The position numbers and the translations under genes were made by a program. From assembly GCA_012103315.1 (NCBI GenBank), contig WLWZ01000010.1, positions 1-64,000 on the forward strand: DNA of 64,000 nucleotides. The letters run 5' to 3'. Below the pieces are notes generated by a model. That model saw only the letters and a list, made by a program, of their open reading frames with translations, did not search any database and was not told where the DNA came from. Below, piece by piece: positions 34,105 to 42,438 of this stretch; the stretch's first letter is position 1; each line of letters begins with the position of its first letter. Source of the stretch: Alphaproteobacteria bacterium (GTDB lineage: Bacteria > Pseudomonadota > Alphaproteobacteria > MPNO01 > UBA2964).

Positions 34105-36486
34105 ATGGCCGAAGACATAGAGAACCTTTCAGCAGAAGAGACCGCGAATGCAGAAGAACTGCTAGAGCGTTTTGAAAGTTCCGGGCGGGACGCCGGGTCG
34201 GCTGGCGTAAAATTGATTGTTGTTCTTACCCTGACATGGGCACTCTTCCAATTGTGGATTGCATCGCCATTTCCATTCCTCATTAACTTCGGGATTGTTG
34301 CGGACGTACCGGCGCGTTCAGCGCATCTCGCTTTTGCACTGCTCCTTTGCTTTATTGTTTTTCCTGCGAGTAAGCGTATTACGCAGCCCGGAATACCGAT
34401 ACGCGACCTTTTCCTGGGTGTCGCGGCTAGCTTGTGTGCGCTTTATCCACTCTTTGCGCAGGAAGGTATTACCAAGCGGGTCGGTGTTCTCTTGAAGATG
34501 GAAATTTGGGGGATGCAGGTGCCCGTCGAGGCCATTATCGGCGGATTGGGCATTCTGTTTTTGTTGGAAGCAACGCGTCGAGCTATTGGTCTGCCGCTGG
34601 TCATAATTTGTTCGATCTTTCTTGTGTTTTCGATCTTCGGCCTGTCGATGCCGGATATCGTTTCTCATAAGGGCGTCTCGCTAGAACGGTTGATTGGTTA
34701 TCAATGGCTAACCGGCGAGGCGATTTTCGGCATTCCTATCGATGTTTCGGTCAGCTTCGTCTTCCTGTTTGTGCTGTTCGGCGCGCTTCTCGAAAAAGCC
34801 GGGGCAGGTAAGTACTTCCTCGATCTGGCATTCGCTATGGTAGGTCGCTATCGCGGTGGCCCGGCAAAAGCAGCGATCCTCGCTTCTGGGATGAATGGCG
34901 CTATTTCTGGCTCGTCGATTGCCAACGTCGTGACCACTGGTACTTTCACCATCCCAGTGATGAAAAAGATTGGCATTCCGGCGGTCAAAGCTGGCGCTAT
35001 TGAGGTTGCCGCGTCGACAAACGGACAGATCATGCCGCCGATCATGGGGGCTGCAGCTTTCATCATGGCGGAGACCATCGGCATTCCATATTTTGATGTC
35101 GTGACGGCAGCGTTTATTCCGGCGGTCATCAGCTATTTGGCGCTGCTCTATATCTCACATCTCGAAGCTGAAAAGCTGGGCCTTAAAGGTCTTGACCCCG
35201 CTGACCTTCCTATTCTCTGGACGACCTTTAAACAGGGGCTGCATTTTCTCGCCCCAATTATTGTTCTGGTCTACCTGCTTATGGTGGCGCGTTGGACGGC
35301 GGGCAGTGCAGTGTTTTATTCCAACGTGGTGATGATGGTGATCATCATTGGCCAGCGAGTGATCGAAGGACGGTTCCAGGGCGTTCCGCCGTTGCAGGGC
35401 CTATGTAATGGAATTGGTGATATCCGTGATGGCCTTGTCGCCGGTGCCCGCAACATGATCGGTATTGCCGTTGCCGTTGCGTCGGCCGGTATCATTGTCG
35501 GCGCTGTGTCGTCGACCGGGCTCAACAATGCCATGGTCGGTGTGGTCGAGGCGCTTTCAGGCGGTAATGTGTATGTGTTGCTGTTGCTCACCGCTGTGCT
35601 CTGCATCGTTCTTGGCATGGGCTTACCAACAACAGCAAACTATCTCGTTGTTGCGTCGTTGCTCGCAGGTGTTCTGGTCGAGTTGGGTAACGCCGCTGGC
35701 TTGGTGCTGCCCCTCATCGCCGTGCATTTATTTGTCTTCTATTATGGTTTGTTGGCGGATTCGACGCCGCCGGTTTGTTTAGCTGCCTTTGCGGCTTCGG
35801 CGATTTCGCGTGCTGACCCTATGAAGACCGGCGTGCAATCTTTTCTCTATGATATTCGGACAGCGGTTCTGCCGTTCGTATTCATTTTCAACACAGAGTT
35901 ATTGCTGATTGGTGTCACTAGTTTCTGGCATGGGCTGACGGTTTTCTGTGTCTCGCTTCTAGCCATTTTATGTTTTAGTTCACTGACCCAGCAGTGGATG
36001 TTTGTACGATTAAAGTGGTTCGAGTCGATCTTGTTGGTTGTCGCAATGGTCGGTTTATTTCGCCCAGACTTCCTACTTGACCGGGTCTATCCTGCATTCG
36101 CATCGGCAGATATTGCACGGGCGGCTAAGGGTGATTTGGCTATCAACAAGGGACTCGCGTTCCGGCTCCATGTTGTACGGGAAACTGATTATGGCGACCG
36201 CTTCAAACTGTTCCGTCTGTCGGCATCTGAAAAACCAGGTCTTGCGCCCTATGGCATTGAACTCGGTAAGATTAAGGGTGGCCGTTATCCGGTGACCAAT
36301 GTCGCCTTTAATAGCGTGGCCGCTAAAGCGGGCATCAGGCCATATGAAGACTATGTGACAAATATTGATGTCGAACAGTTGGGACGACCTGCGAAAGAAT
36401 GGGTCTATCCCTTAGCCTTGATTGTACTGGGGTTTGTGATCATCACACAACTCGTTCGTCGGCGCGCTAATCCTGTTAGCGCGTGA
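34105..36486 (+). CDS. TRAP transporter fused 4TM/12TM permease
   Basis: The membrane component of the TAXI importer, DctQ- and DctM-like parts in one 793-aa chain. ATG 34105 has GGAGGAG 7 bases upstream and is preferred over 34042. The N-terminal small-subunit part (about 60-160) and large-subunit helices show ASGMNGAISGSSIANVVTTG and GMGLPTTANYLVVA, typical of DctM. The last 130 residues form a PDZ-like/DUF3394 tail: PYGIELGKIKGG, NSVAAKAGIRPYEDYV, KEWVYPLALIVLGFVI. The sodium-coupled substrate is unknown. The stop TGA overlaps the next gene's GTG start by 4 bases. Confidence 0.95.
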   Translation: MAEDIENLSAEETANAEELLERFESSGRDAGSAGVKLIVVLTLTWALFQLWIASPFPFLINFGIVADVPARSAHLAFALLLCFIVFPASKRITQPGIPIRDLFLGVAASLCALYPLFAQEGITKRVGVLLKMEIWGMQVPVEAIIGGLGILFLLEATRRAIGLPLVIICSIFLVFSIFGLSMPDIVSHKGVSLERLIGYQWLTGEAIFGIPIDVSVSFVFLFVLFGALLEKAGAGKYFLDLAFAMVGRYRGGPAKAAILASGMNGAISGSSIANVVTTGTFTIPVMKKIGIPAVKAGAIEVAASTNGQIMPPIMGAAAFIMAETIGIPYFDVVTAAFIPAVISYLALLYISHLEAEKLGLKGLDPADLPILWTTFKQGLHFLAPIIVLVYLLMVARWTAGSAVFYSNVVMMVIIIGQRVIEGRFQGVPPLQGLCNGIGDIRDGLVAGARNMIGIAVAVASAGIIVGAVSSTGLNNAMVGVVEALSGGNVYVLLLLTAVLCIVLGMGLPTTANYLVVASLLAGVLVELGNAAGLVLPLIAVHLFVFYYGLLADSTPPVCLAAFAASAISRADPMKTGVQSFLYDIRTAVLPFVFIFNTELLLIGVTSFWHGLTVFCVSLLAILCFSSLTQQWMFVRLKWFESILLVVAMVGLFRPDFLLDRVYPAFASADIARAAKGDLAINKGLAFRLHVVRETDYGDRFKLFRLSASEKPGLAPYGIELGKIKGGRYPVTNVAFNSVAAKAGIRPYEDYVTNIDVEQLGRPAKEWVYPLALIVLGFVIITQLVRRRANPVSA

Positions 36487-37349
36487 TAGCGCCGATGCGG
36501 GTTGTCGGTCTCACTTGCTTGCTTGCGCTGACCGTGATGACGCCTGCGCTCGCTGGCGGGACGTCAGTATTTGTCGCACCTGAGACCGTCGCGATACCCG
36601 CTGGCCCGTTTGTGCGTGGCTCGGATCGCGCTGAACGGGAAGCGGCTTATCGCATGGATGAGCGCGCTTATGGTCATAGCGTTACCCGAGAGCGGCGATG
36701 GTATGAAGATGAAGCGCAGCGTACAGAAACCACCAAAGCCTATAGCATTACCCGAACGGTGATCACAAATCGTGACTATGCGGTTTTCGTTCGTGAAACT
36801 GGTCGTCGCGCGCCAGATGTTGATATCAAAACCTGGAAGTCGTACGGGCTCATTCATCCTTATCCTCGTACCCGTCGACATGCCTGGGTGGCACGACGAC
36901 CGCAAACGGGACGTGATAAGCATCCCGTGGTTCTTGTAAGACACAGTGATGCGCGAACCTATGCTGTCTGGCTTAGTAAAAAGACCGGGCAAACATGGCG
37001 ATTGCCAACTGAAAATGAATGGGAAAAGGCTGTTCGGGGAACTGATGGCAACCGTTTCCCGTGGGGAAACAAGTTCGATCCATTGCGTCTCAACAGCCAC
37101 GACAAGGGTCCATTCGATACGCAACCTGTAGGAAGGTACCAGAAAGGTACCGGTCCCTTCGGGCTACTCGACGGTGCGGGGCAGGTCTTCGAATGGACGG
37201 CCACCGCGGCTGGTAAAGGGCGCTATATTGTTAAAGGCGGTTCCTGGGATGACAAAGGTTGCGGCATTTGTCGGCCCGCTGCACGGCACAGTCGGCCCCA
37301 ATATTTAAAGCACATACTTGTTGGATTTCGCCTGGTCCGAGATGAGTGA
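36483..37349 (+). CDS. Secreted FGE/SUMF1-fold protein
   Basis: A 288-aa protein with a signal peptide (VGLTCLLALTVMTPALA) and a formylglycine-generating-enzyme fold: VAIPAGPFVRGSDRAE, ITNRDYAVFVRETG, QTWRLPTENEWEKAVRG and FEWTATAAGKG..IVKGGSW. Real FGE uses two cysteines after GGS; here GGSW is followed by DDKGCGICRPAAR. My alignment keeps one of those positions and lacks the other, so sulfatase activation is doubtful. Translation is coupled to the TRAP permease by a GTG/TGA 4-base overlap. It may modify or bind the imported substrate or build a surface partner in the periplasm. Confidence 0.85.
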   Translation: MIAPMRVVGLTCLLALTVMTPALAGGTSVFVAPETVAIPAGPFVRGSDRAEREAAYRMDERAYGHSVTRERRWYEDEAQRTETTKAYSITRTVITNRDYAVFVRETGRRAPDVDIKTWKSYGLIHPYPRTRRHAWVARRPQTGRDKHPVVLVRHSDARTYAVWLSKKTGQTWRLPTENEWEKAVRGTDGNRFPWGNKFDPLRLNSHDKGPFDTQPVGRYQKGTGPFGLLDGAGQVFEWTATAAGKGRYIVKGGSWDDKGCGICRPAARHSRPQYLKHILVGFRLVRDE

Positions 37350-37451
37350 TCACGGTGAATTTATCCTCTAGCCCTGCAAATTTGTCGTTGGAATGCCTAT
37401 TATTGAAGGGCCTCCTGAATTCTGTGAAGGCTGACCCTGGAGATGCCGTAA

Positions 37452-38210
37452 ATGGCTGATAGTTTGATACCGCATAATTTCCCACCACCGCGCCCTGTGG
37501 ATTTTGCCAAGATTCCGCGCGAACGATTGGAAACGATGTATGAAGCCGGTTTGGAGGTTGTCGAATGCCACCGTGTCCTCGCTAAAACCAGCGACAACAT
37601 TGTTGGTGAACTGATCAGTGGCCACGATCAGTTTTACGAATGGGATCATTACCCCACGGGCGACGTGTTCGACCACGAAACGCATTCGCAGTTTTACTAT
37701 CACGCTCATCCTCAGGAATTGCGTGGTGGGGAACATGGGCATTTTCACACTTTCTTGAGACCCAATGGAATGCCGAGGGGCGTGAAACCGGCTCTGGTCG
37801 CTGATTTGAAAACGCCGAAGGAAGATGATGAAGCGCTGAGCCATCTGATCGCTATCTCCATGGATAAGTTTGGTCTCCCAATCCGGATGTTTACCACCAA
37901 CCGTTGGGTTACTGGTGAATATTGGTACGAGGCTGAAGATGTCCGAAAAATGATCGATCATTTCCTGATTGATCTCGCGCAGCCATCTTGGGCGGTTAAC
38001 CGCTGGGTGAGCGCCCTCGTGCGGCTCTTTAGGCCGCAAATCGTGTCATTGATTGATGCGCGTGATATTGCAATTGCGCAGTGGGAGAATGAGCATCCAG
38101 ATGAAAACGTCTTCGAGGATGAAGGCCTCGAAGTTACGTCGGCGCTTGAGATCAATATCGACGAGCAAATTGCCGCGGTGACCGCGGCACTCGAAAGCAC
38201 TGCGGAGTGA
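37452..38210 (+). CDS. Conserved alphaproteobacterial protein (possibly DUF6969)
   Basis: A 252-aa soluble protein without signal or membrane segments. It has a compact, very conserved-looking centre: FYEWDHYPTGDVFDHETHSQ, then YYHAHPQELRGGEHGHFHTF, rich in His, Asp and Glu. That arrangement could bind a metal. The C-terminal third is acidic. I recall a family of this kind annotated as DUF6969, but I am not certain. It lies after the TAXI-TRAP operon, 102 bases downstream, on the same strand. The function is not known; a metal-dependent fold is an inference. Confidence 0.8.
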   Translation: MADSLIPHNFPPPRPVDFAKIPRERLETMYEAGLEVVECHRVLAKTSDNIVGELISGHDQFYEWDHYPTGDVFDHETHSQFYYHAHPQELRGGEHGHFHTFLRPNGMPRGVKPALVADLKTPKEDDEALSHLIAISMDKFGLPIRMFTTNRWVTGEYWYEAEDVRKMIDHFLIDLAQPSWAVNRWVSALVRLFRPQIVSLIDARDIAIAQWENEHPDENVFEDEGLEVTSALEINIDEQIAAVTAALESTAE

Positions 38211-38222
38211 GATCTTCAGAGG

Positions 38223-38627
38223 TTATTTCGTAGCCTTCATGAGATAAGCCAACAGATTATCACGATCCGCCGCTTTATTGAGGCCAGGGAACGGCATCCG
38301 GTTTCCGGGAACGAACTTCTTTGGCGCGGCGAGATATTTCTTTAGCGTTTCTGCTGTCCAGACTAACGGTTTTTCGCGTTTGCCGGCCTTTTTCATGGCG
38401 CTGGAGAAAGGAAAAAGCTTCCCGCTCTTTTTCTTCCAGCTGCCCGCTTTACGGCCAATTACGCCATTCAAAGATGGTCCAATCTTGCTGACCCCGGCGG
38501 CCAGGGAATGACAGGCGCGGCATTTATTGAAGACACGTTTGCCTTTTGCTTCATCGCCAGCGGCGGATACGGATCCGGCTGCGAACACGACACTAAGGGC
38601 AGTAAGGGCGGCGGCGAGGTGCTTCAT
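38223..38627 (-). CDS. Periplasmic class I cytochrome c
   Basis: A 134-aa c-type cytochrome for periplasmic electron transfer. A signal peptide (LAAALTALSVVFAAGSVSA) is followed by CRACH (residues 36-40) for haem attachment and N-R-M-P (Met 111) as the likely sixth ligand. The Lys-rich insert AGSWKKKSGKLFPFSSAMKKAG is like cytochrome c550/c2 of alphaproteobacteria. The start is ATG 38627 with AGGAGACC at 7 bases; the longer frame to 38726 is rejected. It ends tail to tail with the DUF6969-like gene, 12 bases apart. Confidence 0.94.
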   Translation of the reverse strand: MKHLAAALTALSVVFAAGSVSAAGDEAKGKRVFNKCRACHSLAAGVSKIGPSLNGVIGRKAGSWKKKSGKLFPFSSAMKKAGKREKPLVWTAETLKKYLAAPKKFVPGNRMPFPGLNKAADRDNLLAYLMKATK

Positions 38628-38862
38628 TTTGGTCTCCTGCGACTTTTCTTTTTGAAAATCAAATACTTCAACGAACTGCTGGACATATAGTCGATCTAAA
38701 TCTTCCGTCAATGCCACGCTGTTCAAGATTTCGGGATTATTACGTCATATGCCCCTTAATCGGACGTTAACCGATAGTCGCCAAACTCTTTTGTTACCAC
38801 CGGGCTCGTATAGCCAAGAAACTGTTCGAACCGGATCACTGTTGATTCTGAAAGTGGCGAAA

Positions 38863-40011
38863 ATGAGACAAACGCTTACACAAACCGATGTCCGTCGATT
38901 ACTTGATGAGCCGTCCGCAGCAAACCGGGAAGATGCGGCTCTCAAGGTAGCGAGCGCTTATAGCGCCGAAGAATTGAGCGATGAAGAACGCAATATTGCG
39001 GAAGATATCATCCGGGTAATGACCCAGGATGCCGAGGTTCGGGTTCGTGCAGCGCTTGCTGAGAATCTCAAGGAATATTCGGGTCTTTCCCATGATATCG
39101 CAAAAAAATTGGCCGGAGATGTCGATAGCGTGGCATTACCGGTAATTCAGTTTTCGGAGGTCCTGACGGATGACGATCTTCTTGAAATCGTTCGTAACGA
39201 AGGGGCTGCAAAGCAAACAGCTGTTGCCGGTCGAGTGAGTGTTTCCGAACAGGTTTCTGAAGCGCTGGTTGATACCGGCAATGAAGACGTTGTTGTGACG
39301 TTGGTTAGCAACGATGGTGCGCAGATTTCCAGTAAGAGTTTTTCCAAAGTTATTGATACGTTTGGCGAGAATGAGCGCGTGAATGCGGGCATGGTTGGAC
39401 GTGCTAAGTTGCCCGTCGCCATTTCCGAAAGACTGGTAAATTTGGTCTCAGAGAAACTCCGTGACGAGATGGTGGCTCAACACGAACTGCCGGTCGATCT
39501 TGCTTCTGACCTTATCCTGCAGAGCCGCGAACGGGCGACATTAGGGCTCCTGTCTCCGGGTGATGGAATTATGGATGTACATGCCCTTATTACCCAACTC
39601 CACAATAACAATCGTTTGACTCCCTCAATAATTTTGCGGGCCATTTGTATGGGAGACATTGAATTCTTTGAAATCAGTGTTTCTGTTCTCTCGCGTTTGC
39701 CGCTCGGTGCCGCGCGGGCTCTTATCCATGATGATGGTGCCCTCGGCCTCCCAGCTATTGTCGACCGGGCGGGATTGCCCGAGGCGATGAAACCAATGTT
39801 TAAAGCTGCGATCGACGTTTCCAACGAGACAGAGTTTGATGGCGGTGAAGATGATCGGGAACGGTTTCGCCGCCGTATGCTCGAACGGGTTTTGACCTAT
39901 ATGGAAGATCCCAACGCCGGGCTTGGCGAGGAGAACGTTGAGTATCTTCTAGAACGGTTGTGCGGCCTTGAAGCTTCCGGAACGACCCAGGCCTGGCAGG
40001 CAGAAGCCTAA
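38863..40011 (+). CDS. DUF2336 protein
   Basis: A soluble, all-helical protein of about 382 aa with repeated HEAT-like pairs of helices (SAEELSDEERNIAEDIIRVM, VRAALAENLKEYSGLSHDIAKKLAGD, then EVLTDDDLLEIVRNEGAAKQTAVAGR). This matches DUF2336, typical of alphaproteobacteria and of unknown function. The frame opens at 38749, but ATG 38863 (MRQTLTQTDVRRLLDE) starts the fold. It is divergent from the cytochrome c gene. Such proteins may act as protein-interaction scaffolds; this is inference. Confidence 0.87.
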   Translation: MRQTLTQTDVRRLLDEPSAANREDAALKVASAYSAEELSDEERNIAEDIIRVMTQDAEVRVRAALAENLKEYSGLSHDIAKKLAGDVDSVALPVIQFSEVLTDDDLLEIVRNEGAAKQTAVAGRVSVSEQVSEALVDTGNEDVVVTLVSNDGAQISSKSFSKVIDTFGENERVNAGMVGRAKLPVAISERLVNLVSEKLRDEMVAQHELPVDLASDLILQSRERATLGLLSPGDGIMDVHALITQLHNNNRLTPSIILRAICMGDIEFFEISVSVLSRLPLGAARALIHDDGALGLPAIVDRAGLPEAMKPMFKAAIDVSNETEFDGGEDDRERFRRRMLERVLTYMEDPNAGLGEENVEYLLERLCGLEASGTTQAWQAEA

Positions 40012-40113
40012 AGTCTTCTTTCTCCTCAATTTATAAATTCAGGTAGCAGAGAGTTGTTCTGTTGACCTGAGCCGTTTTATTCTCCTCTCAATAAAATCGA
40101 GGGAGGGAAGCCT

Positions 40114-41793
40114 ATGACCGGTCGTCTTCAGGATAAAACAGCAATTGTCTTTGGTGCCGGATCGCGCGGTGACGGGTGGGGTAACGGTAAGGCTGCTGCA
40201 GTACTTTTTGCCCGCGAGGGTGCCCGTATATTTGCCGTCGATATTAATCCTGATGCAGTCGAAGAAACCCGTGTCATCATCGATAGTGAAGGTGGTGAAG
40301 TTGCTTGCAGTGTTGCTGATGTAACTGATAGCGATTCTGTTGCCGCCGTGGTTCATGCCTGTGTCAAACGCTTCGGCGGTATCGACATTTTGCATAATAA
40401 TGTTGGAGCGCCTGCACCGGGTGACCCTGTCGAAATGTCGGTTGATGTTTGGCACAAGAACATGGCCGTCAATATCGACTCTGCCTTTATGACCTGTAAG
40501 CATGTATTGCCGATTATCGCGGATGGTGGTGGTGGTGCCGTAGTAAACATCGCATCAATCGCGGGCATCAAGAATCTCGAACGCAGTCTCGTTGGATATC
40601 AGGCCGGCAAAGCTGCGATGATTCAGCTTTCGCGTTCTGTCGCAGCGCAATGGGCTAAACAAGGGGTCCGGTCCAACTGTATCTTACCCGGGTTAATGGC
40701 AACGCCCCTCGTCCTGGATAGAATCAATACGACCTATGAAACGCCGGAAACCCGGCAGGCAGCGTTAGATGACCGCCATCGCATGATTCCCGTCGGTTAT
40801 ATGGGGGATGCCTGGGATACGGCGTGGGCGGCGGTTTTCCTGGCATCTGAGGAATCTAAGTATGTGACGGCGACTGAGCTCGTCGTTGATGGTGGTATTA
40901 CTGCGGGGCGTCCTCTCGATTGGCGCGCCGGTTCAGCAAGTGATGTTGTGCGTGTACCCGATGCAGATGCGCGATCCGTTCCGCAAGTTGGGGCACGATT
41001 GATGGGCAAGACGGCGCTGGTCGTCGGTGCGGGATCGCTGGGTCCCGGAATGGGAAATGGGAAAGCCTCAGCCCTGTTGATGGCGCGCGAAGGCGCCAAG
41101 GTGTTTGCCGTAGATCGCAATCTTGGGGCTGTACAGGAAACCCATGCGCTCATTACCGCGGCAGGTGGTGACTGCGAGGTTTGGCAGGCAGATGCAACAT
41201 CAGACGATGACGTCCAGAAAATGGTTGTCAAATGTATGGACCGGTTCGGGCGTATAGATATTCTGCACAACAATGTCGGTGGGTCTGCCGGGCATGGTGG
41301 GCCGCTCGATATGGATGTTGAAACCTGGTGTGACAACGTATTGTTTAATGTGAAGCCGGCTTTTTTGGCGAGCCGCACGGTGCTGCCCATAATGGAACGG
41401 CAAGGCGGCGGGTCGATCATCCATACGGGCTCAATCTCCGGTATTAGCGTTCCCGAAAACCCGATGAATTCTTATCAAACTGGTAAAGGGGCGCTGATCC
41501 GTTTTTCACGGGGCATGGCCCTCGAATTCGCCCGAAAAGGTATTCGCTCGAATTGCGTAATCCCTGGGAAGATTCGAACCCCAATGACAGAGGTACGTCA
41601 GGGAGAACGGTCCGGCAGCGCCGATGAGGTAAAGGAAATTTTTGAACGTCGCGCTCGCTCAGTACCCCTTGGACATATGGGGGAAGCCATGGATGTCGCG
41701 GGCGCCGTGGCCTATTTGGCAAGTGATCAGGCGCGCTATGTTACCGCCAGTGAAATTGTCGTTGATGGCGGGCTAACGTCTAACTGTTGTTAG
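40114..41793 (+). CDS. Tandem fusion of two short-chain dehydrogenase/reductase domains
   Basis: A 559-aa chain with two complete, similar SDR units. Unit 1 has the cofactor loop GAGSRGDGWGNGKA (14-27), catalytic S148 and Y162-x3-K166. Unit 2 has GAGSLGPGMGNGKA (305-318), S440 and Y454-x3-K458. Both share ILHNNVG and end in VTA(T/S)E(L/I)VVDGG. A linker (about 265-295) joins them. Both active sites look intact, so it could act as a built-in dimer catalysing oxidation of a hydroxyl, or two successive steps. The ATG has GGGAGGG about 8 bases upstream. Substrate unknown. Confidence 0.92.
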   Translation: MTGRLQDKTAIVFGAGSRGDGWGNGKAAAVLFAREGARIFAVDINPDAVEETRVIIDSEGGEVACSVADVTDSDSVAAVVHACVKRFGGIDILHNNVGAPAPGDPVEMSVDVWHKNMAVNIDSAFMTCKHVLPIIADGGGGAVVNIASIAGIKNLERSLVGYQAGKAAMIQLSRSVAAQWAKQGVRSNCILPGLMATPLVLDRINTTYETPETRQAALDDRHRMIPVGYMGDAWDTAWAAVFLASEESKYVTATELVVDGGITAGRPLDWRAGSASDVVRVPDADARSVPQVGARLMGKTALVVGAGSLGPGMGNGKASALLMAREGAKVFAVDRNLGAVQETHALITAAGGDCEVWQADATSDDDVQKMVVKCMDRFGRIDILHNNVGGSAGHGGPLDMDVETWCDNVLFNVKPAFLASRTVLPIMERQGGGSIIHTGSISGISVPENPMNSYQTGKGALIRFSRGMALEFARKGIRSNCVIPGKIRTPMTEVRQGERSGSADEVKEIFERRARSVPLGHMGEAMDVAGAVAYLASDQARYVTASEIVVDGGLTSNCC

Positions 41794-41806
41794 TGACGGG
41801 ACTATT

Positions 41807-42385
41807 CTAAAACGGCAACCAGCTATGTTCCTGGCTATAATGCAGATAGCCAATATTGGCACCCGCTCTTAGGCCAACGCCGGTACGAATGGGGGCTAGA
41901 ACGACGTTACCAGCTTGTTGATAGTTCAGGCTTATCCCAGCGATCACGTACAGGCTGCCATCCACGCCGGGGAAACGACGGTATAACTCAGTAGGATTTT
42001 TCAGGTGATACACCAAAGTAAAGACTTTTGAAGCATTGCCACCGAAGTCAAATCCAACGGATGGGCCCTGCCAAAATACCTTGCGATTGGCGGACTTCTT
42101 TTGGTTCAACTCGCCTTTGCCATAGCGCAATCCAACGAAAAAGGCGCCGCCAGCTTCTTCGCCGAGAATAATGCCGTTGGGCTTACCCAGGTCGGAAAAG
42201 ACCTTTTCAATGCCTTTGGCGAGACCAGCGGTGGTGTGACCAAAGAAACCCTTGGCTTTCTCAAGTATTTCGTCTTCGCTATAGGTGTCGTTGCTTGTGT
42301 TTTGTGCACCCGCTGGTGACACAAAACCAGTGGTAACAGCGATCCAGCTAAAGATGACGAGCATACTGATAAACCGGGCAAACAT
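41807..42385 (-). CDS. DUF1134 secreted protein
   Basis: An exported protein of about 192 aa. The signal core reads ISMLVIFSWIAVTTGFVSPAGA. The mature part holds the DUF1134 blocks DTYSEDEILEKAKGFFG, EEAGGAFFVGLRYGKG, GPSVGFDFGGNASKVFTLVYHL, FPGVDGSLYVIAGISLNY and VGLRAGANIGYL. The family is alphaproteobacterial and related to the lipid-binding Ysc84-like group; its function is unknown. ATG 42385 (MFARF) follows a GGAG at 8 bases; the frame to 42415 is longer but lacks that. The gene is downstream of dinB, on the same strand. Confidence 0.88.
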   Translation of the reverse strand: MFARFISMLVIFSWIAVTTGFVSPAGAQNTSNDTYSEDEILEKAKGFFGHTTAGLAKGIEKVFSDLGKPNGIILGEEAGGAFFVGLRYGKGELNQKKSANRKVFWQGPSVGFDFGGNASKVFTLVYHLKNPTELYRRFPGVDGSLYVIAGISLNYQQAGNVVLAPIRTGVGLRAGANIGYLHYSQEHSWLPF

Positions 42386-42438
42386 GGGCATTTCTCCATA
42401 ATGCTTAAAAGCCAATTTTCGGGAGTTTAACGTGTGTT

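Noticed and set aside
33459..34283. 274-residue minus-strand frame over the TAXI gene and permease start
   Set aside because: Antisense to two genes with strong family signatures and their hairpin; no plausible product.
36483..37349. Sulfatase-activating formylglycine enzyme
   Set aside because: The expected cysteine pair after GGS is not kept in my alignment and no sulfatase gene is near; recorded only as FGE-fold.
40797..41420. 207-residue minus-strand frame in the SDR fusion gene
   Set aside because: Shadow caused by strong third-position bias in the SDR gene; no start signal.
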